Below are positions 62,153 to 64,000 of a DNA stretch of 64,000 nt, piece after piece (position 1 is the first letter of the stretch; every line of letters begins with the position of its first letter). The notes under the pieces are model-generated. The model searched no databases, was not told where the DNA came from, and saw only the letters and a list, made by a program, of their open reading frames with translations. The position numbers were made by a program, and so were the translations under genes. This DNA comes from Asaia platycodi JCM 25414 (GTDB taxonomy: Bacteria; Pseudomonadota; Alphaproteobacteria; Acetobacterales; Acetobacteraceae): positions 124,001 to 188,000 of the forward strand of contig NZ_BAKW01000003.1 of assembly GCF_000614545.1 (NCBI RefSeq), given 5' to 3'.

Positions 62153-63484
62153 CTAGCCGAGATGGCCGAAGCAGAGCCGCATGAGCATGTCCAGAACCGC
62201 GCCGACGACGAAACCAACCAGCGTGCCATTGATACGGATATATTGCAGGTCACGCCCCACACGCTGCTCAAGCCGCGCTGATAGCTCTGTTGGGTTCCAC
62301 CGCTCCATGACCGAGGCGATATAGGCCGCAAGCTTGTCGCGCAATGAGGGCAGTATGCGCACGAGGGTCGTTCTGAGCGTCTGCTCCAGGCGGGCCCGCA
62401 TCGCAGGATCATGATCTAGCTGATCGGCCAGGCTGAGCAGAGCCGCTTCGATCACGCTACGGCTCCACCCCTCTTCAGAGGCAAGGTCAGCTTCTGCAAT
62501 CCCTCTGAAACGCTGCCAGATTTCCTTCCACCAGAGCTTCAGGCTGTCATGCCCCAGATAACCCGACATCGCATCGCCAAAACGCGCCCGACGTTCAGGG
62601 TCCTGTTCCAGCCGGTCGATTTCCTGCCTGATCCAGCCGGTAAAACCCTCACGCAGTTCCGAATCCTGCGGATCCACCCGGTCCAGTTCGAGATAGAGCG
62701 CCGTTATGACGCGATTGGCGACGGAAGGACCGATGGCCCAGCCAATCATGCGCCCTCCCTGCTCGCGTACACGCTCTTCAATGAAGCTGCGGAGCGTGGC
62801 CTCGCGCTTTTGCACGCCCCCCTTGAAGCGCTCGAGCAGCGCGGACAGGACCTCCTGATGCAGCTCGTTATCAACCAGCGCCCTGAGCGCACGCGTCACG
62901 ACCTTGATGGACGCCTCGCCCCGAGCCAGCACCGGCAGCGCCTTGCCTATAGCTGCGGAGGCACGCCCATCTTCCAGTCGGTCGAGCATGTCGGGCACGC
63001 TGCGACGGAGCGCTGCCGCCGTTGCATTGGCCGTGCGCGGCTGACGCAGCAGATTGGCGAGAATACGCGCCACATCGGCTGAAGCCAGGGCACGGCCTGC
63101 ATCTTCTTCCGTAAAGAACTGCGTTGAGACGAAACGCCCCAGCGCGCGCGCCAGACGTCGCTGCTGACGAGGCAGCACGGCCGTATGCGGAATGGGTAAG
63201 CCGAGCGGGTGTCTGAACAGGGCCGTGACGGCAAACCAGTCCGCAATGCCACCAACAACGCCTGCCCGCGCGCCGGAGCGCAGCACTTCAAGCAGGAAAT
63301 TGTCCTTCACCAGCCCCATGGCGGGCAGACCGGCGGAACAGACCATCAGCCCGCCCATGGAGACAAGCAGCCCTCCCGCCAGACGCCGCGAGGCTCTCAA
63401 CCCGGCAAGCGCCTCTGCCTCCGAGGCACCGCTCTCTGCCGGGCGCTCTGTACCGGGGGAATTATCGGAATTCGGATGATGCAT
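62153..63484 (-). CDS. DUF445-family membrane protein
   Basis: About 443 residues from Met63484 (MHHPNSDNSPG). N-terminal hydrophobic segment LAGGLLVSMGGLMVCSAGLPA precedes the family's GVVGGIADWFAVTALFRHPLGLPIPHTAVLP. A long helical region follows, with a final TM-like stretch NGTLVGFVVGAVLDMLMRL ending GHLG. It matches DUF445, a family of unknown function. An upstream in-frame extension to 63877 has no homology. The frame is intact. It lies just upstream of iscR on the same strand. Confidence 0.85.
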   Translation of the reverse strand: MHHPNSDNSPGTERPAESGASEAEALAGLRASRRLAGGLLVSMGGLMVCSAGLPAMGLVKDNFLLEVLRSGARAGVVGGIADWFAVTALFRHPLGLPIPHTAVLPRQQRRLARALGRFVSTQFFTEEDAGRALASADVARILANLLRQPRTANATAAALRRSVPDMLDRLEDGRASAAIGKALPVLARGEASIKVVTRALRALVDNELHQEVLSALLERFKGGVQKREATLRSFIEERVREQGGRMIGWAIGPSVANRVITALYLELDRVDPQDSELREGFTGWIRQEIDRLEQDPERRARFGDAMSGYLGHDSLKLWWKEIWQRFRGIAEADLASEEGWSRSVIEAALLSLADQLDHDPAMRARLEQTLRTTLVRILPSLRDKLAAYIASVMERWNPTELSARLEQRVGRDLQYIRINGTLVGFVVGAVLDMLMRLCFGHLG

Positions 63485-63606
63485 TCCCAACCGATTATCA
63501 TCACTCGGATAAAAAGTCCTGCACCTCCCGCGATCCTCCATTGCCATCATGTCTTTGGCATGGAAAACCAAACGCAGCCCGTGACCCGAATTCAAGCGAG
63601 AGTGCC

Positions 63607-63995
63607 TTGTCCAATACCGCGCCGCATCACGCCCCTGACGGAACGCCCGCCCAGAAGGCGGATCAGAAACCTGCCGCCATCGCCAATGAGGCGTCGTTTT
63701 TGCCGAGCGTCTGACAGGCGAGATGCAGGCGCTCCAGGATCGCGCCGCGCATGAGCGCCACGCCCCCGATCCTATCGAGACGCTTTCGAGTGCGATCGGT
63801 GACGAACTGATAGACGGCGCACTTTCGGTCGCGACGCTTGAAAACGCTGTGCGCGTGCTCCGCGACGGCAATCTCAAAGAGCGCGCCGCGCGTCTGCGCA
63901 GCTATGTCGGCCTCAAGGATGAGGCAGGCCCCGAGGACCGTCTGGATGAGGCGGCGCGCAGGACGGTCGAAAGCTGCGACACGGTCGAAGGCTGA
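63607..63995 (+). CDS. Partial gene, possibly N-terminus of PEP carboxylase
   Basis: Two frames join at 63697-63701 if T5 is read as T6: ANEASFFAERLTGEMQALQDRAAHERHAPDPIETLSSAIGDELIDG...LENAVRVLRDGNLKERAARLRSYVGL. The layout recalls the N-terminal region of PEP carboxylases in related bacteria, but no catalytic motif is in view, so this is a guess. The stop at 63993-63995 may be another frameshift product. The start is unclear: TTG 63607 is in frame, while ATG 63560 would need a further base. Confidence 0.35.
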
Positions 63996-64000
63996 TCGCC

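Overview
This window is chromosomal DNA from an alphaproteobacterium, most likely an acetic acid bacterium (Acetobacteraceae). The evidence is the protein sequences, a short insert-less ProRS, a SUF-type Fe-S operon, and the alphaproteobacterial gene order tig-clpP-clpX-lon-hupB-tRNA-Val ... birA-coaX-rnj-proS-lolC-lolD-dnaE. The genus cannot be named from sequence alone. Almost everything is core housekeeping; I see no prophage, insertion sequence, CRISPR array or rRNA.

Layout: (1) 1-5.6 kb, divergent mfd (cut by the window edge) and recG. (2) 5.7-9.5 kb, a degenerate GGDEF-EAL protein, an LpxR-like outer-membrane lipid A deacylase and a two-domain cold-shock protein. (3) 9.6-18.6 kb, smpB/dapA, pheA/kdsB, hisN, serA, comM, metC and a sulfurtransferase. 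(4) 18.7-24.9 kb, a PerM-type permease coupled to an EEP-family nuclease/phosphatase, cardiolipin synthase, the N-degron transferase Bpt and parC. (5) 25.2-26.8 kb, a microbial rhodopsin with a Brp/Blh beta-carotene cleavage enzyme: a compact light-driven proton pump plus retinal supply, inserted between parC and recO. (6) 26.8-32 kb, recO, the rpsB-tsf operon and an OmpR-type two-component system, followed by about 0.9 kb without a recognisable gene but with strong inverted repeats. (7) 33-52 kb, the conserved dnaE-to-tig block, with tRNA-Val(UAC) and tRNA-Leu(UAG), then NAD(P)HX repair and a CopD-like membrane protein. (8) 52.4-64 kb, a DEAD-box helicase with an AT-hook-rich N-terminus, an RNA methyltransferase, the operon iscR-sufBCDST-sufA, a DUF445 protein and the start of a possible PEP carboxylase.

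Two points dominate. First, about 26 genes, including indispensable ones (rpsB, tsf, parC, dnaE, proS, clpX, sufC), each carry one or two small frameshifts. Nearly all are single missing bases, mostly in short homopolymers. This pattern is best explained by base-calling/assembly error rather than decay, so such genes are annotated here as single CDSs spanning the shift. Second, the biologically notable locus is the rhodopsin-blh pair. The rhodopsin has a D-T-G motif (no carboxylic cytoplasmic proton donor) with a histidine at the position facing the missing donor. The same window shows that the complex I (nuo) operon is absent from its usual place between hupB/tRNA-Val and birA, which makes an auxiliary proton pump an attractive, though untested, idea.
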